A DNA stretch of 64,000 bases from Chrysogorgia sp. JL179-B06 (GCA_035772405.1 JAYKKM010000070.1:468501-532500); one strand, 5' to 3'. Counted from the stretch's first letter, positions 52,011 through 62,987 are shown. Notes: a model not told the origin generated them from the sequence alone. Program-made: numbers and translations.

Positions 52011-52384
52011 ACCTTATTAATCTTTGGAAAATGCACTCAATAGTCTATTTTGAGATTCTCAGTTAAATTATCAACACTGTTGAACATGCAAGGCATTTTG
52101 GTCGAGGTCCTTGATGCATGTGTCATGTAGTGGTTATTCAACCTTTTGGTGCAGAATTCAACCAACCCAGCTGAAAAACGGCAACTTGTATTTTATAACC
52201 AACAAGTGAAACAGCTTCTGGAGATCCTGGACATACCTGATGACAAATACATTGTCTGAAAGAGATATCACCCTTAAAATCTTACAAGCTAACAAAGAAA
52301 TTAAAGTGACGTTTGATTCAATGACAGACAAAGTAACCGATATTGCCAACATAAACATTTTAAAAATTTTTTGCTAACTAGACG

Positions 52385-52612
52385 AACTTCATTATTAGAA
52401 TAACTTTGGTTACCATATTTAATATATTCCTATATGACAAGTAAATTAAAATTACAGGCATGAATATTTATCATTTATAGAGCTAAAGCCAGGGGAATTC
52501 CACAAGATATTACCCCGAGGGATGATATACCACCCCAAGGAGTAATCGTCGAATTGCCCGATTCAATTATATATATAAATATATTTAACTATATACTAAA
52601 ATAACTTTGAAT
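52385..52612 (-). repeat. DR2 copy in the right arm
   Basis: Inverted copy of the left-arm DR2, including the ATTACCCC...GGGGTAAT hairpin. The outer DR1 copy is present only as a stub at about 53455-53552. Confidence 0.8.
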
Positions 52613-52689
52613 ATATCATCGATGCACAATCTTTCCAATGAAACAATTTTTTTAAAGGAAAATATCTGTAATCTGTTAGGAACACATTG

Positions 52690-53445
52690 GGTACCATTAA
52701 ACATTTTCAAGAGGCAACGCTGATGTTGCCCACAAAGGGCCACAATTCTTGACACAATGAAGTAGATGTGTAAGACAGTGTATATTATACGAACAGTGCC
52801 TGAGTCCATACAAATGTTCAACTTGGATGACAAATTTTGTTAATGCCACTTTAGCACTGGAAATTGATTCTTGATCAATTGAACATCCCAACAGTGTATA
52901 AATACCATATACATATAAAAAATAGTGATTCAAGAACCTCACAGGTAGAACTTGCCAAAGGACTACTACGCTATACAGGATAAATGCCCACCACTCAGAA
53001 GCCTTACAATAGTGCCTTTCAGAAACTGATTGTGGTGCTCAATGTATTTCAGTTGGTGGACGTATTGCTTCTAGCCTCTTGTTTACTACATCAGCCTTGC
53101 AACCAATGTAGTATTCTTGGTCATGATTTTTGCTGTCAAACCATAGGCCAATAATATTTTTCATTACTCGCAGGCAAACTGAGTGCATATAGTCTGCAGC
53201 TAGACCACGGACAGTATCAAAACTTGGGAGCAATTCTATAACAGGAACTCCTTTTGAACCTTTCACAGGATTATTTGGCGACGCTTGCAGTGCATAATCG
53301 GCTTGTTTACGACCACTTCGTATGGTTACAGGCGTCCAGTGTGGACATTCCCTATTCTTAAAGGTATTGCAGGACTTTCACACCAGTCACAGCCATATTC
53401 TCCGTTGAACTGCTTTGAATATGTTACCATTGGGAGGTGAAATAA
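52690..53445 (-). pseudogene. EnSpm/CACTA-type transposase fragment (right arm)
   Basis: Minus-strand copy of the left-arm EnSpm block: VIELLPSFDTVRGLAADYMH and IIGLWFDSKNHDQEYYIG at 53266-53039, then FLNHYFLYVYGIYTLLGCSI and HCLTHLLHCVKNCGPL at 52942-52697. It lacks the left arm's extra short duplication between the blocks. Frame breaks near 53380 remove the GCDWC part from the main frame. Confidence 0.75.
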
Positions 53446-53974
53446 ATTTGCTAACTAGACGAACTTCATTATTAGAATAACTTTGGTTACCATATTTAAA
53501 ATTACAGGCATGAATATTTATCATTTATAGAGCTAAAGCTAGGGGAATCCCCGAGGGTAAATAAATTTGACAACACAGCTTAGCCTAAGTTATTATACAG
53601 GTACCAAAATATCTTCTTGACTTTTCTCATGAATTGACCTATACAACAGTACACGAAGGACCTGGCTAATTACAGTCAGTTGAACCAATTCAATATATTT
53701 TAACATTTCCCAATTTGTATTTACATCTTAGTAACATCTTTAATATACCATAGAGTATAGAATTCTGTTATAATTAAAACATTACAGAACACTATGAAGA
53801 CTCGAAGATGAAGGGCCACAGTCGAAGCCATGTTCATAGCCCATTGAATTTGAATATAGACAAAGACAACTCATAAATAAATTCAAATATTATCATGACC
53901 CAAGGACTAGACCCAAGGGTAAACGTAATTACCATAAAAATCGTACAAATATTCATAAATTAAAGCTATCTTAC

Positions 53975-54181
53975 CATAGAGCAATCAGATGGCTTTCTTT
54001 GTTCTTTGTGTAATCCGGTATAAAATTCTCAGGCGTTGATGTTCCTATTTACACCATTACCAACTCGTTCGACAAGATCAGCTTTAGCGCATAAAGCACC
54101 TGAGAAAGTCTTGTTGACATTTTAACTTAAAGCTGTCTTAAAGTCGCTTCATCTTTGCTAACTAAAGCGCCATGTACTCCG
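53975..54181 (-). pseudogene. hAT exon 1 copy, lacking its start
   Basis: Reverse-orientation copy of the exon at 24808-25013, up to the CTTAC (donor) at 53972. It begins inside the exon (GTACATGGCGC), has a stop-generating indel near 54115, and is followed by the copied intron to 53558. Confidence 0.85.
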
Positions 54182-54699
54182 AAAAATACCCCGAACACCA
54201 ATATAATAAGTGTAATTTAATTTTTTTTTGGCCAATATAATTTGTAATATAATTTTACTTCAAATGGAAAATCGTCATATGATAATGTCGAGATGTAACA
54301 TACTAGCAAATTAGTAGGCATAAAGTTATTAAGGTGCTGTCAACACCAATTATAATAACTTGGCTAGGAATGCTAAGTGTTCATGCAAAGAGGAAATTAA
54401 GATTTAATGCTATTTAGTACGATTAGATCTAGGCGAGGTTAAGGCCAGTCTACTTCCTAAAAGGTTTAAGATACTAAAGTTAAAAATAAAGTTTGTTGTC
54501 AATGTTCCAAAGTTCTATAAAATGTCAGTGCGCAAAACTTGTAAATGCATGCAATTTTATCGCGTGATGGGCACTACACAGGAGTCCCCTGCCAGTGCAG
54601 AAGTTAATAAAGTTAACGATGAACGATAGCAACGTAACGCTTGGGAAAAGGTACATGTCGACCAGATCTTGTTTGGCGAACTTTAGGTTCTTCGGTAGT
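54182..54699. other. No gene recognised
   Basis: AT-rich flank outside the inverted duplication. Confidence 0.4.
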
Positions 54700-54778
54700 C
54701 AGGGGCGGATCCAGGGGGTTGCAACCGTTGCTCAAGCAACGGTCAGAATTTCAAAATTAAAAATTCGAATAGTCACTA

Positions 54779-54920
54779 ACATATAATATATTATATATAT
54801 TATATATATTAGATATATTAGATAATTGGACCACGAGTGCAAATAGCTATTTTTATGTGTTTTTATCGAGTACAGCCATATAATACCGTGATAATACCGT
54901 GATAATACCGCGATAATACC
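54779..54920. repeat. TA-rich run and GTGATAATACC repeats
   Basis: A TATA microsatellite (54779-54822) is followed at about 54886-54918 by three near-identical 11-bp ACCGTGATAAT units. Confidence 0.8.
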
Positions 54921-56296
54921 TCTCCAATCGGGCCGCTGTAGTATGTCAGCGGGCCGCTACATAACATCGCGCTATCCTGATTGTAAGCTTTGGAGAAATG
55001 GCGGGAGCAACGGTTGTACTAAAAATAGGCTTTTCAGTAGGCTATATTTAGCATTTGAGCAACGGTGAGGCGATGCAGGCCAATCAAAAGATCGGATTCG
55101 TTTGGCGGGAGCAACGGTGAGCAACGGTGAGTGACCTTCACCTTTCAAGACCAACCAGCCAAAAGTCGCTCTGCGAAAATTATCAAGTAAGGTAAACAAT
55201 TCAAGTTAAGTAGGGCCCTGTACTAGCTCATGAATAATATATTAAATAATGCATGAATCAGTGTTATTTCATTATGTTTGCGCCATGTTTAATTGTTTAC
55301 TTCAGCCAAAATTTATACCTCGCTATTTGAACAACCTTAATTGAAATGGAGGAGTACTAGTGTGCCTGTATTACTAAATTAGGGTTGGTAATATAATATG
55401 TTAAGGTTTGAACTTCGGTAAGGTTGTTCAGATACCGAAAAAGCGCCAATAAAGTTTCGTCTGGTACTCTGGTTTACTGAGTGAGTTGTGTTTACTTTAA
55501 AGTTTGACTTGCCTGTCATTGCCTGGTGTATAACAGTATTATGTTTTATATTATACATATAAATTTATTAAACTATAGTGTGTTAAATAAATTGTTGTTA
55601 TTGATTAGGAAGGGAAATTTCATTGACAAATTCTATAAATAAGAAATTATGTCAAATATTATAATACTATGTTTTCCTCTATTTCTTTTGTTCTCAATTC
55701 CTCAAAACAGGGAAACTTTCTAATTTTCCCCTCATTACCATGTGTGAGCAAACATGCATTGGTTCACAGTTCACAATGAATTTCAAACAATACAAATTAC
55801 ATTTTGTCGGTAAACATGTCATTACAAACTAATACTATGACTGGTTGGGAAATCAGTGATTAAATGTCCCTCAAGCCTCAGGAGGATTTGTGAAAGTCCC
55901 CTCGGCACTTGGGAATTATTTTGATAATATAATAATATATGGTAAGGTTGGCTGGAGTTGGTAAAATATATAATTGTGTTACTGTATGTTATATATTTTT
56001 ATTGTGTTATTTTAATTTGTGCATTTATTTCCCAATATATTACTGAACATGATTTTGTATATAACCATATGAATTATTATAAAATATAATAATTTACCTC
56101 TATCAAAACATAAACTATCCAAGGCCTCAATCATAATGTTTAAATATTAAAATATTTCCTGAAGCACTAATATATAAGGAAATTAATTTACTATAACATG
56201 TATACCTTAGTTATGTATTTACTTCAATTAAGTGGAATTGGTTTGTAATGGGCATGTTTAACCATAGTTAATATAACCGTTTAACCTTCCTGCTTA

Positions 56297-56610
56297 ACTA
56301 CCATTTTGCTTCTCCACCAATATTACGTTGAACTGTTTCCTTTGTGACTACTGTTTTGTTGCTCCACCAAGATGATATTGAACAAATTAACCTTCCCGAC
56401 TACCATTTTGCTGCCCCCACCAATATGATTTTGAACTGTTTAACCTTCCTGACTACTGTTTTGCTGCTCCACCAAGATGATATTGAACTGTTTAACTTTC
56501 CTGATGGCTGACTACAGTTTTGCTGCTCAACCAAAATGATGTTGAACTATCTATTCTTAACCACCATTTTGCTGCTAAACAAAGATGATTTTTGAACTAT
56601 TTTTCATTCC
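56297..56610. repeat. Minisatellite, unit about 50-59 bp, six copies
   Basis: A unit with ACTACTGTTTTGCTGCTCC, ACCAAGATGATATTGAACTG and TTTAACCTTCCTG recurs six times (starts near 56297, 56347, 56399, 56452, 56511, 56560). It fills part of the hAT-like element. Confidence 0.9.
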
Positions 56611-57335
56611 TAATTGGTCAACTATAATCAATACAATACTTGAGTTTCCAGTCCATTCTTGAATTTTGAAGCAATGTAGCATCTTGGTGGACCTTATAAG
56701 TTAGTTTTACTACATGTATCTTGAATAAATAATGTGTAAAGTATCCAATATTTGTAAATAAATAATTTGTAAAGTAATAATTTGCAAAATAATTTGTAAA
56801 GTATCCATCTTGTTCAAACCTTGTTTTATGTACTTCAAGTGGAAAGGAAAGATTGGCATAGTAATGTTTATCTTTGAGACGTATTGCAGGTGTATGCTAC
56901 ACTAGTTAGTTAATAAATTCTTCAGTATTGTGTATTCATTTCATAAACTGCTTGATAGTACTACTAAATATAAATATGTTACATATTTACAATACCTACA
57001 ACACAAGTTTGTCTTATTTTACAAAACGAACTACATCAAGGAAATAAATGTTGGTGGATTTTCAGCCAAAAATGTTTTTTGACATTTTTTGTTATAAGCT
57101 TGAACAAAATATACTTTTGTTCAAGCAAAATGAAGTACAAAAGGCAATTATTTTTGTGAAAGGCACAGCATTTTCTTCAGTTTTTTTCTTCTGAAAAGTG
57201 TTCTCAAAATGCAGGAAATAGCGTTTTAGAGGTTCTAGAATTTCAAATTTTCCGGGGGGGAATTCCCCCGTACCCCCTGCAAATTTCCACTTCCCATATG
57301 AGCAACGGTCAGATTTTGGGCTAGATCCGCCCCTG

Positions 57336-57480
57336 AAAAGTGCTTATAATATATCAAATTGAAAAGATTGTAGGAACAAATACTGATGTTTTGAGCATAA
57401 CAGAATGAAAAACTGACATTTCAGTAAAAACACAAGAGTTAAACAACTGAAGTAAGCTCCAGTCACTTTCAGAAACAAAG
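57336..57480. other. 5' flank of the EnSpm N-terminal fragment
   Basis: Short spacer with no features other than AAAGTTGTAT-like A/T sequence. Confidence 0.4.
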
Positions 57481-57960
57481 ATGGCAACAAATGACTATCG
57501 GAAAAACTACAAAAGAAAATGGATTTCATCTTGCCGTTTACTTACAAAGTACAACAACCATACCATTAGATTGTCTAATGTAGATCTTTCTAAACAACCT
57601 TCCACTAAAATTTCAAAAATTGGTATGCAGCAAGATGATGGACTTGATGTCAATGAGTTATATGAGGATATAAATTCTAATTATCACAGTGGTGACTCTG
57701 ATTGTAATAATGATTGCATGTCATAGGTTAATTCAGATTGTGAAAATGGTGATCAGTGCTTGCCAGATCAGTTAGCTTATTAGGTGAACCAGTTTCAAGT
57801 GAAACAAAATGCTGTCGATGGTCTGTTAAAAATACTAAGACAATCTGGGTATCCTGAGCTACCAGCAACTGCCCGATCATTGTTAAATACAACAAGGGTT
57901 GTCAAAATTGATAACAAGTCTGGTATGGAGTACGTTTACTTTCCCTTAGCAGATACTCTA
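57481..57960 (+). pseudogene. EnSpm-like N-terminal region
   Basis: ATG at 57481 opens a basic region (NDYRKNYKRKWISSCRLLTK), then an acidic Asp/Ser segment (DDGLDVNELYEDINSNYHSG). After TAG stops at 57724 and 57781 the same frame continues [34 protein letters not shown] and [11 protein letters not shown]. The LLKIL...LPxxARSLLxT...YVYF pattern matches the N-terminus of animal EnSpm proteins; it is not part of the arm copies. The reading is cut by the MITE that starts at 57961. Confidence 0.65.
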
Positions 57961-58811
57961 CCGGGTGACCCAAAAAAAAGTATCGCTGTTTGATTTAATA
58001 TAACTTAAAAACTGCACCAGCTATGGCATTCAAATAAGTTTTATAGTACTAAAAAAAGGTTAACTTAAATTTGGGTGTACGGCACTTGATCTTTCATTCA
58101 AAATTGGGCGAGATATAAATGTTTGAAGATGCAGTTAGTTTTAAAAATTAGCGAAAAAATCGACTAAAACGGCCTATCAAATGTATTTGAAGACATTTGC
58201 TATTTTTTCGCAAGTATTAAAAATTTTAAAGAGGTTAGCTTTAATTTCGTATTCGTTTATGGTTGGTGCATTAAATATTTTTTAGTCTTTGGGCCCCTTG
58301 GGAAATGAAACAAGCCAACATTTATGGCAACAAATTAGTTCAAAGGCTAAGCATATTTGACGTCAATTATGGGACCTCTTACGTGCAAGTGAAGGATAGC
58401 GTTCTTTCATAGCGAATATGCCTCGGTTAACGAAAGATCAAAGAATTTGGATTTGTATTGAATATGCAAGGGTAAATAATGGCGAAGAAGTAAGACGGCG
58501 ATGGCTAGGACGTTGGCCAAATGATCGCGCTCCGACTAGGGCAACAATTAAAAGAACGTTCGACAAGAACAAAATTAAATAAAATGTTTATTTGATAGGC
58601 CGATTTGTGCTAATTTTAGGCATTTTCAAAACTGCTGCTTTGAAATGAAACTTTAATATCTCATTCAATATTGCACAAATATCTTCACATCATATATCAA
58701 AATTTAATTTAGGCCTTTCTGAATGCAATGAAATCTATTTAAATGCAACTGCTTGTCAAGTGTTAAAGGTATAAGAGATCAAACAGCGATACTTTTTTTT
58801 GGGTCACCCGG
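57961..58811. mobile_element. Mariner-type MITE, 851 bp, TA duplication
   Basis: CCGGGTGACCC plus about 24 further bases (AAAGTATCGCTGTTTGAT) are inverted at the right end. TA flanks both sides (57959-57960, 58812-58813). It interrupts the EnSpm-like frame and contains one short complete frame for a DNA-binding domain. Confidence 0.94.
58418..58582 (+). CDS. 54-residue mariner HTH-only protein
   Basis: An uninterrupted frame from ATG to TAA encodes MPRLTKDQRIWICIEYARVN, GEEVRRRWLGRWPNDRAPTR and ATIKRTFDKNKIK. It matches the start of mariner-like transposases (DUF4817-type helix-turn-helix: ...RIWI..EYAR...W...FP/W....P...TI...F). The DDE domain that should follow is replaced by AT-rich sequence. 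It could bind the element's own ends, but expression is unknown. Other copies of this MITE would show whether the stop is conserved. Confidence 0.6.
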   Translation: MPRLTKDQRIWICIEYARVNNGEEVRRRWLGRWPNDRAPTRATIKRTFDKNKIK

Positions 58812-59390
58812 TATTGAACAATTTTATATCGAAATGATCACTTGAATCTGGCGAATCGAACGCTGTAGGATTCGTCTCCTGAAAATGTGAGATCGGATGT
58901 TATATGAGCAAATGCGTAAGCGATTAAAGCGAGACTCGTCTTTAAAACGAAAGGACATGGCTTCAAGATCTATGTGTCGTTTACCCAATGATTTAATGCT
59001 TTTATGTCCATTAAACCGATATAATTTCGTAACATATGTTTCGTATACCTTGCCATTGATTTTTATATAAATTTTGACACACAAGACCTTCAATCAAACA
59101 GATATTAGGAAAAATAGCATTGCCGTGTTTAGTGTTTCTGGATTGGTGCTCATTTCTAGCCCAATTTGTTTCTAAAAGTTTCCCACTTTAAACGAGTGCT
59201 GCACAATGCCTTCAGTGCCTGGTTACAGAAATCAATGCATTAAAAATTACCCCAAGTGAGCGGGTTTTCTAATTCCAACTGTCTAACATGCCTGCGTGCC
59301 ATGTCCCTAAAAGTAGCCCGAGTCTTGTTTCTTTATAATCGCACGCGACACGTTTTCTATTTCTTAAATAAATATTAATTTTTTTTGCAG
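58812..59390. other. No gene recognised; possible decayed coding
   Basis: The stretch at 58824-59093 is open on the minus strand but motif-free. On plus, pieces such as LKRDSSLKRKDMASRSMC are readable. It could be the continuation of the EnSpm relic or an unknown exon. Confidence 0.3.
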
Positions 59391-60675
59391 TGTTTCAAAC
59401 TCGTGTTTTGATGAAACTGGATTCCATTATTGAAAATCAAAAGGATATCATTATCCATTTGAGGCGGCAAAGTACAGCCACTTGGGGAACGGGTGATGTA
59501 ATTCTAGAGGATGTCCTGCCTAAGCCATTGGAGACTTTGGAAGAAATCAATACATTTTGTACGAAGTTGGAACAACCAGCGTTTAATAAAATTTTGGTAA
59601 TTTTCGTTACATTCAATTAATTATTGGTTGATCACAGATGTTTATACAGTTTTACAGTCAACAAAAGAAAACAGCTCATTCGTAATAATTTATAATCATT
59701 TTAAATTTGGTTTGTTTGTCCGCATTTTGAGCTATTAATAGCAGCCAGACGCTATGCTATTGCGTTTAAAGCCTGATTTCCATATCTCATGTTTCCGTAT
59801 AGTACTAGGGATAAATCTGCGTTTGAATTACAACTCAGGACGTCGCGGTTCAGTATTCGCCGATTTATGTTGAAACTTTTATCGGCCATTATTTCTTGTT
59901 TTTGTCGCGAAATTCAACCGACGATCTTTGGTAGAACCGCTCATCAGCTATTAACTATCCATTTCACTTATTTGATTTATACTAATACGAAGTGACTTGC
60001 GAAGACGTGAAGTGATTGGAAAGTGAAGGACTGAAGACTTGCAATGTGGCTGCCTGTCAACGCAAAGTTGATCGGCGATAGTTTCCGACTGAATTACAAC
60101 AATTACAACTATATGGATGGCAACCAGGCTTAATTAAGAGACCTAGCTTAGTCTTAAAGTAAGCTGAAGTATATATACGAGCGAAAACAATGGTTTTCTT
60201 TGATTTGTTTCAAACGTGATTTTCTTTTTTCACAGGTTAATTATCTTGCTGCACAAAGTGGCCACATCTGTAGCGACACTGTTCGACGAATAATGTCCAA
60301 GGTTGGAACAAACAAGCTGTGGTCTTTATTTAGTTTCAAAGGTCGGAAGGGGAAAAAATCCTTCAAATCTTTGAATCTATACAATGCAATCATAAGTAAG
60401 TTTAAAATGATCATTCAAACAATGGCCTCAATGTTCGCCTTGCTTATACGGGTTTGCTAAAGCAGTGCGATTTTCTAGGACTGTTCGCCCGCGCAGATAA
60501 AGCGAAGATAAAGCAATACAATGAAAAAGAAACCACTGATTTGCTTTTTTATTTTCTCTTTTGTGCAGAAGCGTGTATAAAATGGCACCAAAAAATCACG
60601 GAAACGAAAATAGAAGAATACATTTCAGATACGCTCAAACATGCACCAGGAAGGCCTGGTGGCTCAAGAAATCAG
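59391..60675 (+). CDS. DUF4806-domain gene, three consecutive exons
   Basis: Exon a (59391-59596) follows TTTTTTTTGCAG and ends before GTAATT. It encodes FQTRVLMKLDSIIENQKDII, then LEDVLPKPLETLEEINTFC. Exon b (60236-60395) follows TTTTTTCACAG and ends before GTAAGT. It encodes VNYLAAQSGHICSDTVRRIM, then TNKLWSLFSFKGRKGKKSF and LNLYNAII. Exon c (60569-60675) follows TCTTTTGTGCAG and encodes WHQKITETKIEEYISDTLKH and APGRPGG, ending at CAG|GTGATT or reading on to a stop at 60822. Phases fit: a to b is 0, b to c is 1. Length and motif order (FxxRVLxKLD, WxxFxFKG, HAPxRxGG) match the DUF4806 domain, whose function is unknown; several members are near transposases. Upstream exons were not found. 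It is the least damaged gene here. Confidence 0.78.
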
Positions 60676-60797
60676 GTGATTATACGATTTTTTATCAATA
60701 TCATAGGAATTTTAGAACATTATCCCGAAATAGACCATTCTAATGATTGTTATAAATCTAAAGCTGTTAATGTAATTGTGTTTTTAAGATTCTGGAG

Positions 60798-60831
60798 GTT
60801 TAACGAAGGACGCCGTGTTTAACGAAGGACG
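60798..60831. repeat. 19-bp period exact duplication
   Basis: GTTTAACGAAGGACG occurs at 60798-60812 and 60817-60831 just after the DUF4806 exon c. Confidence 0.9.
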
Positions 60832-61400
60832 TCATTTGGGTCGTTCTAGCATGAGTTACAGTGTACACAGTTTTCATTATAGTAATTTTCCTTTTTTTAA
60901 ATGGTATCGTTATTAATAACTTATTTGTCCTAATCTTGTCCATTTCATTTTAAATGTTTTTCACTTAATATGTAAAATTATTGAATATACAGAAGTGTTA
61001 ACATTAAAACGATTACATTTTATTAACGGACTTTAAGAAAACACAAAGCATGTAACAATAGCATTTTCTATCATATACAAAGAGCTTTACCTGCAAATGA
61101 TTATCTTAAGAGTAATTATCATGCCGTTGTGAGTCTGTTAATAAATAACGTAGAAACGTATTTACGTTAAGTCACTACAAAGCCTTGGAAAAGCTTAATT
61201 TTATTCTCGGGGTCTTTTTCAATAATTTAAGAGCAAAACGCTGTAAAATTTCGCTGTTAAAATTTCTGCTGTAGTCCGTAAAGGTCTATTTAAAATTACA
61301 TTAAAACATTTCAGGTTATCAGGCATTTTCTATAAGCTTGAGGAAACCCAAACGGTGTTGAATGAAATTTAGATTACATGCGCAGTCAACACGTTTCTAC
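60832..61400. other. No gene recognised
   Basis: AT-rich sequence without motifs. Confidence 0.45.
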
Positions 61401-61424
61401 TTACATATGTCTTTCTTGCGACGT

Positions 61425-61645
61425 TAACTTGAGAACGTCGCGGGGATGTCTTCTCAACGTTGTGAGTACGTAATTTCACAACGTCGCAGGAACGTCGCCT
61501 AAACGTCGTCTCAACGTCGTCTCAACGTCAGCCTCAACGTCGTGAGGACGTTTTGTGCTGTCTACAAATTTACGTTGTTACGACGTTATATTACAACGTT
61601 TTGAAGACGTAACGGCGACGTCGTCACGACGTAAATGTGTTAGCT
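61425..61645. repeat. ACGTCG/AACGTC-rich repeat block
   Basis: At least a dozen ACGTCG or AACGTC motifs, partly in a 15-bp-like array (CGTCGTCTCAACGT), ending AAATGTGTTAGCTGGGTGA. CpG-dense in otherwise AT-rich DNA. The pattern matches a subterminal repeat type of animal MITEs; the element borders are not resolved. Confidence 0.7.
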
Positions 61646-61700
61646 GGGTGACTATTGTCAAAAGAACAACATTAAAAACAATTTTAATGCTGACAATAAG

Positions 61701-62780
61701 ATGGCAGGTCGGGACCTTGTTGCTGGATTTCTTAAGCGCCACCCAAAGTTGTCACTTCGAAGACCGGAATCTGTGTCTGTGAATCGGGTTTTTGGTTTGA
61801 ACAAAACCTCTGTCGATTTGTACTTTGATAACCTGAAAACTCTGTTGAACAAACATAACTTTAAATGTGCTCGTGATAATGGTGTTGTCATGCTGTCACT
61901 CCCTCCACACACCTCCCATAAGCTCCAACCACTGGATCGAAGTTTCTTCAAGCCGCTAAAGAGTGCTTTCAATGCGGCATGCTCAACCTGGTTGCGAAAC
62001 CACCCTGGTCGCAGAATCACTGTGGACAAGCTTGGGGAGCTGTTCAAAGCTGCCTATTTAAAAGCTGCCCACCATTGCGAATGCTGTGTCTGGATTCCGG
62101 TGTACTGGCATTGTCCCATTAAACAAAGAAATTTTGCCCCTCTCTGAATTCTTAGAGGACCCCTGTGTCGTTGATCCACCATCTGATGAGACCTTGCCTT
62201 CCCCTGCTGACACAGCAAAGCAGAGTGCAAGCCATGACGAAGCATCATCTTCTGAAGCACAATCCAGAGAGCCATTGTTTGTGACTGAAGAAACCACACC
62301 AATGCCACCTGTCCCCACAGAATCCAGAAATTCTCCACCTCCAGAGGAACCACCTGTGGTTGACCACGTCAGCTTCTCCATGATCATAAAGCTATCCTCC
62401 CTCACTGAGAAGAAGAAATCAAAGAGGTCTGAGGAGTCTCAGATCATCACCAGTTCTCCATATAAACAGTCTCTTGTTGAAAACATCACTGAACAAAACG
62501 AGAAAAGCAAGCAAAAACTTTTTACCAAAGAACAGAAGTTAAAGAAAGCTAAGGTGCAACAACCAAAAGCCAAGAAAGCTAAGATTGAAAGAAAGAAATC
62601 AGAGAAAACTAAGAATGTTAGCACTGACATTGTGGAAGATTCACAATGTGTGATGGATTTTGGTCGGAGTCATTGCCACGAGAGGATTGGGTCCAATGTT
62701 TCGAGTGCAAAAAGTGTTTGCACGAAGAGTGTTGTTGCTCTGTAACACCAACAAGTGTAACATGTGACCTTTGTCTATGA
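61701..62780 (+). pseudogene. Pogo/Tigger-like element protein, catalytic core deleted
   Basis: The frame starts MAGRDLVAGFLKRHPKLSLR, the end of a CENP-B-type DNA-binding domain. It continues LNKTSVDLYFDNLKTLLNKH and goes directly to GVVMLSLPPHTSHKLQPLDR and SFFKPLKSAFNAACSTWLRN, the last part of a DDE_1 domain. The segment between, with the first two catalytic acids, is missing while the frame stays open. A frameshift near 62070 moves to a tail (SGFRCTGIVPLNKEILPLSE, a Ser/Pro/Lys-rich linker). A second shift near 62670 gives a PHD-like end (EDWVQCFECKKCLHEECCC...CDLCL). The protein could bind DNA but not cut it. Upstream lies the ACGTCG repeat, so the first exon is absent. Confidence 0.8.
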
Positions 62781-62849
62781 CTGCTAATGAACTTTTAAAC
62801 TTAGTTTTATGCTACCATTAAAATAATTTTTAAATTTTTAAAACATTTC

Positions 62850-62910
62850 AGTATATTTTATCTGTGTCATTTTGCCCCGGTTCTTTAGGGCAAAATGAGA
62901 CATTGACTTC
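62850..62910. repeat. Short hairpin, possible pogo 3' terminal repeat
   Basis: TGTCATTTTGCCC and GGGCAAAATGAGACA form a small inverted repeat with a loop of about 8-10 bp, 90 bp after the pogo gene. Similar GGGCAAAATG motifs occur at the ends of pogo-like elements. Confidence 0.5.
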
Positions 62911-62987
62911 CGGTCGTTTTTCTGGTATTAATGCCACAATATTATCTCAAGAAGAGATATATTGCACTGAATTGGTTCACTAGACTC

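Larger units (their letters stand above)
47490..54181 (-). repeat. Right arm of the large inverted duplication
   Basis: Reverse-orientation counterpart of 24808-43538, shortened to about 6.7 kb. Joins replacing the missing blocks: at 53553-53557 a CCCTC shared by both ends of the lost 25504-32177 block; near 49499-49501 one extra base; near 47531-47535 two extra bases. A further 14 bp (32187-32200 equivalent) is missing near 53549. Confidence 0.85.
54700..57335. mobile_element. Non-autonomous hAT-like element, 2.6 kb
   Basis: CAGGGGCGGATCCAG at the left and CTAGATCCGCCCCTG at the right are hAT-style inverted ends. GAGCAACGGT motifs cluster near both ends, and a CCGGGGGGGAATTCCCCC tract lies near the right end as in other hAT elements. 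No transposase frame. The bases outside the ends (TCGGTAGT and AAAAGTGC) do not match, so either the target duplication has decayed or two different copies supply the ends. Confidence 0.68.

Noticed and set aside
54700..57335. Complete single hAT insertion with proven target duplication
   Set aside because: The 8 bases outside the two ends do not match, so it is listed only as hAT-like and possibly composite.
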